From positions 62,001 to 126,000 of the forward strand of contig NZ_FUWM01000007.1 of NCBI RefSeq assembly GCF_900167185.1: a stretch of DNA of 64,000 bases, given 5' to 3'. Positions 1-8,015 of this stretch are shown in pieces. The notes under the pieces were generated by a model. The model was not told where the DNA came from. It saw only the letters and a program-made list of their open reading frames with translations, and did not search any database. This DNA is from Selenihalanaerobacter shriftii. Its GTDB lineage: Bacteria > Bacillota > Halanaerobiia > Halobacteroidales > Acetohalobiaceae. Numbering within the stretch: the stretch's first letter is position 1; each line of letters starts with the position of its first letter. Made by a program: the position numbers and the translations under genes.

Positions 1-562
1 GTGGTGTCTTAGCAGGATAAGCTAATAACTCGTTATCTGCTTGCTCTGTTATCTTTCTAGGTTCTTTATTCATAAACCGAACTTTAGTCTTTACTTGGCC
101 AGCAACTTTTATTGGATCTGATAAGAAAGCCGTCTTTTTATTATTAATCTTATCTAACTTCCAAATATTAATCATATCTTCAATAGGAGTTACCATACCA
201 ATCTTATGTTCCGTTAATTGCCAACCATAACCAATGGCTCCAATTAATTTACCATCAATATAGACTGGGCTACCACTCATTCCAGCGGCTATTCCTCCAG
301 TCTCTTCGATCAGATCACCACTAACTTTAACTAAAATCAAATCTTGATTAACCTTTTGATTCTTTAAAATACCTAATACTTTAACGTTAAACTCTTCTAT
401 CTTTGTCCCAGAAATTACCGTCTTACCAATCCCTGTCATATCTCTTTTAACTTGATTAACAGGCATAATATTACGCTTAATGGGTTTATTTGTTGCTAAA
501 GCCGGTAATGAAATTAAAAGAGAAATTACTAATCCAATTACTATAAACCACCGTTTATACAA
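1..562 (-). CDS. SpoIVB-type S55 serine peptidase, N-terminal part (runs off the window)
   Basis: The reading frame starts at a TTG (560-562) preceded by a GGAAGGGAAGGG ribosome-binding site and stays open to the window edge, so the C-terminus is missing. Residues 1-23 form a signal peptide or membrane anchor. The segment GGIAAGMSGSP (residues 89-99) followed by VYIDGKLIGAIGYG and then MVTPIEDM is the signature of the S55 (SpoIVB) peptidase family, with the nucleophile serine in GMSGSP. In B. subtilis, SpoIVB cuts SpoIVFA to release SigK activation. That protein has a PDZ domain between anchor and peptidase; here the S55 domain follows the signal peptide almost directly, so this belongs to the PDZ-less S55 subgroup and may not be the true sporulation SpoIVB. 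It follows flgJ after a 112-base gap in which I see no strong terminator. Confidence 0.8.
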   Translation of the reverse strand, partial: MYKRWFIVIGLVISLLISLPALATNKPIKRNIMPVNQVKRDMTGIGKTVISGTKIEEFNVKVLGILKNQKVNQDLILVKVSGDLIEETGGIAAGMSGSPVYIDGKLIGAIGYGWQLTEHKIGMVTPIEDMINIWKLDKINNKKTAFLSDPIKVAGQVKTKVRFMNKEPRKITEQADNELLAYPAKTP

Positions 563-674
563 TTATATCCCTTCCCTTCCTAACAACTGGATAGCCCTAG
601 CTATTTACTATCCACTACTATGTATCATTATTATTATTAATCACAGTTTATACTAAAGTCAACTAAAGAATCTC

Positions 675-1037
675 CTACTCTATTTTTTGGTTTAACTGTT
701 TATAGAGTACTTCAGCCATATCCAACTGCTGAGAACGAGAAATCTCCTGTGCATACTTCTGATCCAATCTTTCTCTAAATATATCTTCCTTTAATCCACC
801 ATTTAAATATCCAGACTTCGGAATCGTCTTTCGCATTTCCTTTAACATTAGACCAACAAAGAGAGCAGAAAATTTCTTGCTAACTTCTCTCAATTTAGTT
901 TCCCGTTCTTTTTCACTTTGCATTACTTGTTCTGCCTTCTGTAAGCTTTGCTTAAAGTTATTTACTTCCCTTTTACTCCGTTGTAAATCATTCTTTGTCT
1001 GTAATAACCTTAAGCTTTGATTGCTACTGATTTTCAT
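675..1037 (-). CDS. flgJ: FlgJ-like rod-binding protein (no muramidase domain)
   Basis: This 120-residue protein has an N-terminal charged helical stretch (about 5-55) followed by the rod-binding domain of FlgJ: FSALFVGLMLKEMRKTIP, then a linker, then IFRERLDQKYAQEI and LDMAEVLYKQL. Proteobacterial FlgJ carries a C-terminal peptidoglycan hydrolase; this one ends after the rod-binding domain, as in many non-proteobacteria, so wall cutting for rod passage must come from another enzyme. It is the last gene of the flgF-G-A-H-I-J run, 21 bases after flgI, which supports a role in capping or assembling the rod in the periplasm. Confidence 0.85.
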   Translation of the reverse strand: MKISSNQSLRLLQTKNDLQRSKREVNNFKQSLQKAEQVMQSEKERETKLREVSKKFSALFVGLMLKEMRKTIPKSGYLNGGLKEDIFRERLDQKYAQEISRSQQLDMAEVLYKQLNQKIE

Positions 1038-1058
1038 ATCTTCAATCCCTCACTTAAT

Positions 1059-2219
1059 TTACATAATTTCTAACTTAGCATGTAAAGCGCCAGCCTGCTT
1101 AATAGCCTGTAAAATTGCTATAGTATCCCGTGGAGTAGCACCTACCCCATTTAAAGCCTTGACTACATCTGAAATAGTAGAACCTTTAGGAACCACTAAT
1201 AAATTACTCTTCTCTTCTTTAGCACTAACATCAGTATTTTGAGTCTTTTCAGTCTCACCTTCTGATAATGGAGGAGGTTGATCAACCTCTTCTTGCGTAG
1301 AAATAGTAATTGTTAAATTCCCATGGGCTACTGAAATAGTAGAAATTCTTACATTATGACCCATTACTATAGTACCAGTTCTTTCATTAATCACTACTTT
1401 AGCCTCAGTATCTGGCCTAACCGGTAATTTATTAATCTCAGCTATGAAACTAACCGATCTATCTTTAAAATAACTAGGTACTGTAACTTCAACTCGACCT
1501 GGATCTAAAGCTTGAGCAAAGTTATTACCATCCGAATTATACCCATAACGTTGATTAACTGCTTCAGCAATTCGCTGAGCAGTTGCAAAATCAGGATTAT
1601 CTAATAATAAAGTTATTTCACCTTTATTCATAAAATCAGTTCTAACTTCTCGTTCTATAATACCACCATTAGGGATCATTCCTACAGTAGTATGATTTTT
1701 TCGAACAGAATTTCCTCCTTGACTGGCATTAAATCCTCCAATGGATATTGGTCCCTGGCCCATTGCATAAACTTCTTTCTGATTAGGCCCAGTTAATGGA
1801 GTCATTAATAAAGTACCACCTTGTAAACTTTCAGCATCACCAATAGAGGAAACATTTAGATCTACCCTATCTCCCGGTCTACTAAAAGGCGGCAACTCAG
1901 CTGTCACCATTACAGCAGCTATATTTTCAGATTCAACTTGATTTGAATTAACATTAACTCCAAATTTCTTTAACATATTAGCAATTGAACGTACAGTAGC
2001 TTCAGAACTACTACTATCACCACTCCCGCTTAAGCCAACTACTAAACCATAACCGAGTAACTGATTATCTCTAACTCCTTGAATTCTAGTAATATCTTTA
2101 ACTCTAACTAATGGATTATTAAGGTAACTATCTTGTACCTTAGCTATCAGCGGCAGAGATAATAATGAATGTAAAACTAAAACCATAATTAATATAGTTA
2201 CTACTTTATTCCTTCGCAT
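1059..2219 (-). CDS. flgI: Flagellar P-ring protein FlgI
   Basis: FlgI forms the P ring around the rod in the peptidoglycan layer. After a signal peptide (about 1-26) the mature protein starts VRVKDITRIQGVRDNQLLGYGLVVGL, the family's most conserved segment, and ends LNGVGATPRDTIAILQAIKQAGALHAKLEIM, also typical. At 386 residues it is full length. I chose the ATG at 2217-2219 because GAGGTG lies eight bases upstream; an in-frame GTG nine bases earlier is possible. Monoderm Firmicutes lack this gene, so its presence with flgH is direct evidence for an outer membrane. An acidic, Gln/Thr-rich loop precedes the C-terminal block. Confidence 0.95.
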   Translation of the reverse strand: MRRNKVVTILIMVLVLHSLLSLPLIAKVQDSYLNNPLVRVKDITRIQGVRDNQLLGYGLVVGLSGSGDSSSSEATVRSIANMLKKFGVNVNSNQVESENIAAVMVTAELPPFSRPGDRVDLNVSSIGDAESLQGGTLLMTPLTGPNQKEVYAMGQGPISIGGFNASQGGNSVRKNHTTVGMIPNGGIIEREVRTDFMNKGEITLLLDNPDFATAQRIAEAVNQRYGYNSDGNNFAQALDPGRVEVTVPSYFKDRSVSFIAEINKLPVRPDTEAKVVINERTGTIVMGHNVRISTISVAHGNLTITISTQEEVDQPPPLSEGETEKTQNTDVSAKEEKSNLLVVPKGSTISDVVKALNGVGATPRDTIAILQAIKQAGALHAKLEIM

Positions 2220-2248
2220 ACTATGCACACCTCACAGAAAATAATAGA

Positions 2249-2839
2249 CTAAAATAATATATTTAACACCCTAGTGAACAGACCTGGCCGCTGTTTATCT
2301 CCTATAGCTCCTTCACCATCATATGTAATCTTGCCGTTGGCTATTTGGGTAGAATCAATAGTATTATTAACAGTGATATCTTCAGGTCTAACGATACCTG
2401 ATAATTCTATTTTTTGAGTCTCTTCATTAATTGTAATTTCTTTAACGCCATGAATTCTCAAATTATCATTAGCTAAAACCTGAACTACTTGTACAGTCAT
2501 TCGCGCACTTAAGTTTCCACTTTGGCTTGTACTCCCACTGGCGGATGAAGAATCCTCTTGACTCATTCTAAGCATCTTAATAAAATCTAAGAGTCCACCA
2601 CCAGGACTTACTTCTAACTCATTACTCTGCTCCGTGTCAGTGTCTGCCTCTTGAGTAGCAGCAGATTGTTCTTGAATAATAACAGTTAAAATATCACCCA
2701 TGTTCTTAGCTTTATGTTCATCATATAGTGAACCTGCATCTTCATATAAAGAAACAGCCAAACTAGAAGCCGACATTAGAAAAATAAAGCAGAACATAAC
2801 CATGACTATCATCAAAAACTTTTGGTGAAATTTATTCAT
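2249..2839 (-). CDS. flgH: Flagellar L-ring protein FlgH, apparently not a lipoprotein
   Basis: FlgH builds the L ring in the outer membrane. The core is recognised by SLYDEHKAKNMGDILTVIIQEQSAAT near the mature N-terminus and by GVVRPEDI-like text (GIVRPEDITVNNTIDSTQIANGKITY) near the C-terminus. The 196-residue length is a little short compared with enteric FlgH. The ATG at 2837-2839 has GAGGTG six bases upstream. In enterobacteria FlgH is lipidated on a cysteine right after the signal peptide; here the only nearby cysteine (residue 17) lies inside the hydrophobic core with no lipobox, and cleavage after SLA (about residue 28) by ordinary signal peptidase looks more likely. Confidence 0.92.
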   Translation of the reverse strand: MNKFHQKFLMIVMVMFCFIFLMSASSLAVSLYEDAGSLYDEHKAKNMGDILTVIIQEQSAATQEADTDTEQSNELEVSPGGGLLDFIKMLRMSQEDSSSASGSTSQSGNLSARMTVQVVQVLANDNLRIHGVKEITINEETQKIELSGIVRPEDITVNNTIDSTQIANGKITYDGEGAIGDKQRPGLFTRVLNILF

Positions 2840-2859
2840 AATCCACACCTCAATATAAT

Positions 2860-3849
2860 TTATAAGATAACCTTTACAGTATCCTTACCTATAACTTCAG
2901 CCATTAATTTCTTATCGGTATTTAAATTTTCAACCTCAATAATATCTCCTTTAGCTCCGGATCCTAAAGCAATTCCCACTGTACTAACCCTAACTCCATT
3001 AACCTTAGCAATAATCTTTACTCTTTCACGTCTTTTAACTAAAGGAGGAGTTTCTATTACATTGTCTGTTAATACCTGTCCTGCATTAAGTGTTCTTTTA
3101 AGTCTAAAATTCTGAATAGATTCTAACTTAGTAAAAGGTTGATTACCATAACGATTAGAGACTAACTTTTTTCTCCATTTAAATAAATCCTTAGATAAAT
3201 TTTGATGCCTTTTAATCATATCTTTTGCTACCAAAACTTGTTGATAGACCTTAACTTCTGCTTGTATATATTTTTTTCTAGCTAAGTTTCCATTTATATA
3301 TATATGTATAGGAATCGTCTGTCTCCCTAATAGGTTTCGAGAATATAAATTCCCAACCTGTAACCGTACTTTACCGACAGGTAATTTAATTTTATTAGCA
3401 ACTTGTTGGATTTTAATATCAATATCCTCTGATTTAAAATCAATATTTTGAGGAATATATTCCTTAACTTTTTGAGCTAGCTGCTGTCCATCCAGTGTTT
3501 GGTATCGAGTAGTAACCCTAACCTGTTTAGGAATATGATAATAAAAGTTATTAAGAGTAAAACCAGCTCTTCTTAAGGCAGCAATAATATATTCCTGTTT
3601 TAAAACCCTAGTATAACCTGGAAGTGGCGCTCTACCTAAGTTAATGCTCGCTAACTCTATTTTAGGAGGTTCTCCCCCTTTAATAACTGCTATATCTCCT
3701 AAAGTCAATTTAGGACCATCTACTTTGACTTTATAATCTACTTTAATAGTCACTCTATTTTGAGCAACAGCTACCGAGCTTAAACCTAACAACAGAACCA
3801 ATACTCCAACAATTAATTTCAATTGTGGTAACTGCTTCCTTTTAATCAT
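2860..3849 (-). CDS. flgA: P-ring assembly chaperone FlgA
   Basis: FlgA is the periplasmic chaperone for P-ring assembly. The protein has a signal peptide (about 11-29) and, in its last 130 residues, the SAF domain typical of the family: VLVAKDMIKRHQNLSKDLFKWRKK followed by LKRTLNAGQVLTDNVIETPPLVKRRERVKIIAKVNGVRVSTVGIALGSGAKGDIIEVEN. At 329 residues it is longer than enteric FlgA (about 220); the extra N-terminal region contains a second domain of beta-rich character. It lies between flgG and flgH with gaps of 20 bases or fewer, so co-translation with the ring subunits is expected. The ribosome-binding site is weak (GTGAG). Confidence 0.88.
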   Translation of the reverse strand: MIKRKQLPQLKLIVGVLVLLLGLSSVAVAQNRVTIKVDYKVKVDGPKLTLGDIAVIKGGEPPKIELASINLGRAPLPGYTRVLKQEYIIAALRRAGFTLNNFYYHIPKQVRVTTRYQTLDGQQLAQKVKEYIPQNIDFKSEDIDIKIQQVANKIKLPVGKVRLQVGNLYSRNLLGRQTIPIHIYINGNLARKKYIQAEVKVYQQVLVAKDMIKRHQNLSKDLFKWRKKLVSNRYGNQPFTKLESIQNFRLKRTLNAGQVLTDNVIETPPLVKRRERVKIIAKVNGVRVSTVGIALGSGAKGDIIEVENLNTDKKLMAEVIGKDTVKVIL

Positions 3850-3865
3850 TATCTATCAGCTCACT

Positions 3866-4654
3866 TTATCTTTTTAAATTATTAGCTTGCTGTAACATCT
3901 CATCTGAAGCTCTAATTGCTTTAGAATTAACTTCATAAGCACGTTGAGCTGCAATCATATTTACCATCTCTTCAACTACTTTTACATTTGACTGCTCTAA
4001 GTATCCTTGACTCAAAGTTCCAAAACCATTTTCGGCAGGAACGCCTACAGTAGGTTCTCCAGAAGCAGGTGTCTTCATAAATAAATTTCTACCAAGACTC
4101 TTTAATCCTGCTGGATTAGAAAACCGAGCTAATTCAAGTTGTCCAATTTCATTTAATTCTTCACTACCTGGTTGTTTAACTAAAACATTACCTTCAACAG
4201 TTACTGTTACATTAACTGCATCCTCAGGAATTGTTATTTCAGGTTGAACTGGATATCCATCAGAAGTTACTAATCGCCCATTATTATCTCTCTTTAATGA
4301 TCCATCACGGGTATAAGCTACTCTACCGTCTGGCTGCAATACTTGAAAGAATCCATCACCTTCAATAGCAATATCTAAAGGATTCCCGGTTTTTTGAAAG
4401 CTTCCTTGGGAAAATAATTTCTGTGTAGCAGCTGGCCTAACACCATGTCCTACTTCTATCCCGGTCGGGACTTGAGAACCTTGATTATTAGGGGTTCCTG
4501 CTTCTCGTAATGATTGATACATTAAATCTTGAAAACCAACTCTACTTTTCTTAAAACCACTAGTATTAACATTAGATAAGTTGTTAGAAATAGTATCAAT
4601 ATTTAACTGTTGTGCCTTCATTCCAGTTGCTGCTGTCCACAATGATCTAATCAT
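3866..4654 (-). CDS. flgG: Flagellar distal rod protein FlgG
   Basis: FlgG forms the distal rod on which the P and L rings sit. The N-terminus [35 protein letters not shown] is the conserved rod/hook signature, and the C-terminus [31 protein letters not shown] is the matching coiled-coil half. The length (262 residues) equals that of E. coli FlgG (260). Its position corresponds to flhP of B. subtilis, which also lies near spoIIID. A 111-base gap separates it from the paralogue flgF upstream; I see no terminator there. Confidence 0.95.
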   Translation of the reverse strand: MIRSLWTAATGMKAQQLNIDTISNNLSNVNTSGFKKSRVGFQDLMYQSLREAGTPNNQGSQVPTGIEVGHGVRPAATQKLFSQGSFQKTGNPLDIAIEGDGFFQVLQPDGRVAYTRDGSLKRDNNGRLVTSDGYPVQPEITIPEDAVNVTVTVEGNVLVKQPGSEELNEIGQLELARFSNPAGLKSLGRNLFMKTPASGEPTVGVPAENGFGTLSQGYLEQSNVKVVEEMVNMIAAQRAYEVNSKAIRASDEMLQQANNLKR

Positions 4655-4765
4655 GGATATTAACCTCCTATATATTAAAAATCAGTATTTAATTTAATAA
4701 CTTCATTCTATAAATCGCTTCAATCAGTCCACGATTCAGGCCTCTTATTAAAAAGTCCAGCCCTT

Positions 4766-5503
4766 TTATACTTTTCCTACAGAATTAACTGCATCACCTA
4801 AACTTTTGTCATAAGTCTTGATGATTTTTTGGTTAGCTTCATAATGTCTAGTTGCTTCAATCATATTGGTCATAGATTCTACAACATTAACATTTGCTGA
4901 CTCTAAATACCCTTGACTTACTTCTCCAGTAGCCATGAATTGGTTACCAACATCTGGAGTAGCCCGATACAATGTATTGCCTTCCTTGACTAAGCCATTT
5001 GAATTAGAAAAAGTTACTAATCTAATTTGACCAGCAATTTGTCCATCGACCACTAAGTTATTCTGATTATCTAATTGTACATTATCACCAAAAACCTGTA
5101 AAGGACCACCTTGTCCTAAAACTAAATTGCCATTTTGGGTAACTACTTGTCCATTTCGATTCAGATTAAAATTACCATTTCTAGTATATCTAATTCCCTT
5201 TGATGTTTGGACTGCAAAAAAACCTTCGCCATTAATTGCCCAATCAAATGGATTATCTGTTTTATGTATTTTACCTAAGCTAAAATCAGTAACTGTTTCC
5301 TCTACTTCTGTTCCTTGACCTGCTTCCCCAATGAATTTACCATCTGGCAAGCGCCTTAATAAAACCTCTGAAAAAGACTTATTAATAGTATTATCTTTTT
5401 TATAACCAGTAGTGTTAACATTAGCTAGATTATTTGTAATTATATTAGTTCGTTTTAATGCTGAATTCATACCTGATGCTGCTGTATACATTCCTCTAAG
5501 CAT
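4766..5503 (-). CDS. flgF: Flagellar rod protein FlgF (FlhO-like)
   Basis: This second rod protein (245 residues) starts LRGMYTAASGMNSALKRTNIITNNLANVNTTGYKK and ends GYLESANVNVVESMTNMIEATRHYEANQKIIKTYDKSL, the paired conserved ends of FlgF/FlgG. The ATG at 5501-5503 is preceded by AGGTGA with eight bases of spacing; an in-frame start 51 bases upstream gives an N-terminus unlike the family. It is probably the proximal member of the pair and the orthologue of B. subtilis FlhO by position. It is the first gene of the rod/ring cluster and follows spoIIID by 103 bases; in B. subtilis mbl lies between the two, but here it does not. Confidence 0.9.
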   Translation of the reverse strand: MLRGMYTAASGMNSALKRTNIITNNLANVNTTGYKKDNTINKSFSEVLLRRLPDGKFIGEAGQGTEVEETVTDFSLGKIHKTDNPFDWAINGEGFFAVQTSKGIRYTRNGNFNLNRNGQVVTQNGNLVLGQGGPLQVFGDNVQLDNQNNLVVDGQIAGQIRLVTFSNSNGLVKEGNTLYRATPDVGNQFMATGEVSQGYLESANVNVVESMTNMIEATRHYEANQKIIKTYDKSLGDAVNSVGKV

Positions 5504-5606
5504 TAACCCCGTCACCTCACTCTCGTATTTACATTTAATTTTTGCCTTATTCACTATATTCTATATATATACTTAATCTCCTGTTTTGTAAGTGAAAAAT
5601 TGAACA

Positions 5607-5876
5607 TTAATCTTCATTCATCTCTTCATAATTAGATAAATATTTTCGTTTAGTAGCCTCACCACCTCGAATATGACGCTCAGCCTTATTATATTCTAAA
5701 ACTTTCTTAACTTGATCAGCTAATCTGCTATCGATCTTTTCTAACCTTTCTGTTACATCTTTATGAATAGTACTCTTACTAACCCCAAATACCTTAGCTG
5801 CCTGCCTAACCGTTGCCTTAGTTTCATATATATAATTACTTACTTCCATAACTCTTTGATAAATATAATCTTTCAT
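5607..5876 (-). CDS. spoIIID: Sporulation transcription factor SpoIIID
   Basis: SpoIIID is a small DNA-binding protein that switches gene expression in the mother cell between SigE and SigK stages. The 89-residue sequence has the helix-turn-helix ATVRQAAKVFGVSKSTIHKDVTERL (about residues 20-44) and the basic C-terminal tail found in the family, including EYNKAERHIRGGEATKRKYL. The length matches B. subtilis SpoIIID (93). The start has GGAGGGAAGG upstream. A SigE-like promoter lies at 5912-5939. The neighbouring spoIIQ and spoIID genes agree with a sporulation role. Confidence 0.95.
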   Translation of the reverse strand: MKDYIYQRVMEVSNYIYETKATVRQAAKVFGVSKSTIHKDVTERLEKIDSRLADQVKKVLEYNKAERHIRGGEATKRKYLSNYEEMNED

Positions 5877-5911
5877 TAACCTTCCCTCCTACCCATTTAT
5901 CCCTTGATAAA

Positions 5912-5939
5912 TATATATGCTATAATTATAAAAATATGT
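5912..5939 (-). promoter_or_regulatory. SigE-like promoter of spoIIID
   Basis: On the minus strand ACATATT (5933-5939) is followed after 13 bases by CATATATA (5912-5919). This resembles the B. subtilis SigE consensus (KMATATT, about 14 bases, CATACANT). spoIIID is SigE-dependent in B. subtilis, which is why the match is credible despite the AT-rich background. Confidence 0.5.
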
Positions 5940-5965
5940 TTTTAGATTGAAGAGAAAGGGTAAAG

Positions 5966-6003
5966 AAAGAAAAAACCCATGTATCTTTTAAAAGATACAT
6001 GGG
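5966..6003 (-). terminator. Intrinsic terminator after spoIIQ
   Basis: A perfect 14-base-pair inverted repeat (5976-6003, arms CCCATGTATCTTTT and its complement) is followed on the minus strand by TTTTTTCTTTC. It separates spoIIQ from spoIIID, so spoIIID must have its own promoter. Confidence 0.9.
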
Positions 6004-6068
6004 CTTCCTTAAATCATATATGTATAAACCTAATATAATTAGAGCAGACAAAAATCATATTGATCAAA

Positions 6069-6893
6069 TTATAAATTTAAGTATTCCGAAGGTTTTATAC
6101 TTTTATTTTCTTTCCAAATTTCAAAATGTAGAGTCGGTTTCATAACTAATCCAGAATCTCCTACTTCACCTATAGCCTGTCCAGTTTTTACATGTTGGCC
6201 TTCTTCCAAGTAAGATTTTTGAGCATGACCATAAACTGTCTTATAACCGTTAGAGTGTTTAATAACCAAAACTAATCCTAAATAATCATCTTCTCTAACT
6301 TTTTCTACCTTCCCATTGGCAACAGACTTAATTTGTGTTGCTTGAGCAGCAGCAATATCAATACCTTGGTGAAAACGCCAATCTTCTAAAACTGGGTCTT
6401 TACTCCAACCATACTGCCGCTCAATTTTAGACCCTTTAACAGGTAATGAAAATTCTGGACGGGCATTTATTGGTTCTGCTACTTCCTTGTTCTCTTTAGT
6501 TGTTTCATCTTTTATTTCTCTATTTTCTTGTGCTTTATTGTTTGACTTAGTTTGAACTTTAATAGGGGGCTTTGTTACTTCTGAATTCTTTTCTATTCCT
6601 TTATTAACATGCCCAGGAACATCTTCATAAATTACAACTTTATCTTCATATGAAGTATCTTCTTTTAAAGTAGAATTATATACCCTAGGTAAAAGTAAAG
6701 CTCCTCCTACTATTATGGCTATTATTAAGAATACTATTTTTTTATTAGTCAGAACTCTAGTTAAAAACTTGTGCCAAGAAAATTTATCTGCTAAATCCTG
6801 AACATTCTTTGTCAATTTTAGTTTAATATCTTCTTTATCAGTTTTAATAGAAAAAGGGAATTTTTTATCATCTTTTTTATCATCTTTAGACAT
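6069..6893 (-). CDS. spoIIQ: SpoIIQ-like M23 (LytM) membrane protein with a degenerate active site
   Basis: A 274-residue protein with one membrane segment (about 53-69), a low-complexity charged stretch (about 80-145) and a C-terminal M23/LytM domain (about 148-270). The zinc ligands H175, D179 and H256 and the catalytic H223 (YGH) are present, but the HxH motif reads T254-L-H256, so one of the two catalytic histidines is replaced. B. subtilis SpoIIQ is likewise degenerate and serves as the forespore half of the SpoIIQ-SpoIIIAH channel that joins the two compartments. Context (spoIID next door, forespore-type promoter at 6913-6941, own terminator) supports SpoIIQ over a housekeeping endopeptidase. 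Confidence 0.85.
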   Translation of the reverse strand: MSKDDKKDDKKFPFSIKTDKEDIKLKLTKNVQDLADKFSWHKFLTRVLTNKKIVFLIIAIIVGGALLLPRVYNSTLKEDTSYEDKVVIYEDVPGHVNKGIEKNSEVTKPPIKVQTKSNNKAQENREIKDETTKENKEVAEPINARPEFSLPVKGSKIERQYGWSKDPVLEDWRFHQGIDIAAAQATQIKSVANGKVEKVREDDYLGLVLVIKHSNGYKTVYGHAQKSYLEEGQHVKTGQAIGEVGDSGLVMKPTLHFEIWKENKSIKPSEYLNL

Positions 6894-6912
6894 TTATTTC
6901 ACCTCCACAACT

Positions 6913-6941
6913 TATTATATCCAGAGGTAAAATAATTATAC
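6913..6941 (-). promoter_or_regulatory. SigF/SigG-like promoter of spoIIQ
   Basis: On the minus strand GTATA (6937-6941), 14 bases, then GGATATAATA (6913-6922). This follows the forespore pattern GYATA - about 15 - GGNNANNHTR. The -10 ends 19 bases before the spoIIQ ATG, and spoIIQ is SigF-dependent in B. subtilis. Confidence 0.6.
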
Positions 6942-6982
6942 ACTTATTTACTTATATTCTATTATTTTCTTAAACGCCTTAA

Positions 6983-7912
6983 TCAATATGTCATCCTTTT
7001 TAATTTTGTTCCAGGATAATAATGCTTTAAAATCTCCAAGTAATTATAACCCTTTTTAGCCATTCCATTAGCTCCATATTGGCTCATTCCAGCTCCATGT
7101 CCATTCCCTTTAGTAATAAACTTAATATGACTACCTTGTAGTTTATATCTAAAATTAGTTGATTTAAGACCTAGCCTAGTTCTTAACTCCCTTCCGGTTA
7201 AGATCTGATCTAATACTTGAATTTTTAATACTCTCCCACTTGAACTTTTTTCTAAAATTTTCATATTATATATTAATTCAGCTTTATTTAATCTATTTAT
7301 TCCTAATCTTTTACCAAAGTCTCTGATTGAATACTCTTGGACATAATGATTATAAGGAGAATTAGATTCATAAGGGCTCTTAACCACTTTTAAGTAAGGT
7401 AAGTCTCTACCCCATACATTTCTAGCAGCTGCAGTAACTCCTCCGCTAGCTGAATGATATACCGCAGAAATTATCCTACCTTCATAAGTTAAAAAAATAC
7501 CTTCTGTAGAATCAACAGCCTTTGCTATCTTAAACCAATATTTTAAATTGCCCCATCTTTTCATCATTTCTTCTTTATCTATCCAAGCTTGATCAGAATT
7601 AATATCAGTAGTCATTTCAATTATTCTGCTTTTATTTCCCTGTACCTTCCTTAAAGTATAAGTCCTAGCAGCTACAGCTTGTGCTTTAAGAGCTTCTATT
7701 CCAAAATTAGCTGGCATTTCTGCTGCTACTACCCCTTTTATATACTCTTCTAAAGGAAGTTCAATTACTTCTTCATTAGAATCTATAATTTTAACTCTAA
7801 TTTGATTATTTTTATCATCTATTATACTATCCCAACCTTTAATCATAATAGTTGGTACCAAAATTAAAATAAGAAAATTCAAAATTAAAACAAATGTTAT
7901 TATCTCTTTTAT
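6983..7912 (-). CDS. spoIID: Stage II sporulation protein D (SpoIID), probable ATA start
   Basis: SpoIID is the membrane-anchored lytic transglycosylase that drives engulfment. Conserved text includes YIKGVVAAEMPANFGIEALKAQAVAARTY (with the catalytic Glu of AAEMP), TDINSDQAW, SAVYHSASGGVT, and GNGHGAGMSQYGANGMAKKGYNYLEILKHYYPG. The start is unusual. A strong AAAGGAGGGGG lies six bases before an ATA (7910-7912), giving an N-terminus (M)KEIITFVLILNFLILILVPT that matches the length and LVPT of B. subtilis SpoIID. The first ordinary codon is a TTG ten codons later, with no ribosome-binding site and half the membrane anchor lost. ACG just before the ATA is another possibility. Product 309 residues. 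Confidence 0.88.
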   Translation of the reverse strand: MKEIITFVLILNFLILILVPTIMIKGWDSIIDDKNNQIRVKIIDSNEEVIELPLEEYIKGVVAAEMPANFGIEALKAQAVAARTYTLRKVQGNKSRIIEMTTDINSDQAWIDKEEMMKRWGNLKYWFKIAKAVDSTEGIFLTYEGRIISAVYHSASGGVTAAARNVWGRDLPYLKVVKSPYESNSPYNHYVQEYSIRDFGKRLGINRLNKAELIYNMKILEKSSSGRVLKIQVLDQILTGRELRTRLGLKSTNFRYKLQGSHIKFITKGNGHGAGMSQYGANGMAKKGYNYLEILKHYYPGTKLKRMTY

Positions 7913-7945
7913 CGTTAACCCCCTCCTTTAGCTAAAACTTATTAA

Positions 7946-7974
7946 ACATTATGCTAATAAGGGAAATTATATAC
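7946..7974 (-). promoter_or_regulatory. SigE-like promoter of spoIID
   Basis: GTATATA (7968-7974), 14 bases, CATAATGT (7946-7953) on the minus strand resembles the SigE consensus with two or three mismatches. The -35 element abuts the T-run of the murA terminator. spoIID is a classic SigE gene in B. subtilis. Confidence 0.4.
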
Positions 7975-8004
7975 AAAAAAACCTACCACTATTTTAGTGA
8001 TAGG
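7975..8004 (-). terminator. Intrinsic terminator after murA
   Basis: Ten-base-pair stem (7982-7991 with 7995-8004, one G-U pair, three-base loop) followed on the minus strand by seven T residues (7975-7981). Confidence 0.9.
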
Positions 8005-8015
8005 CGGAAAAACTA

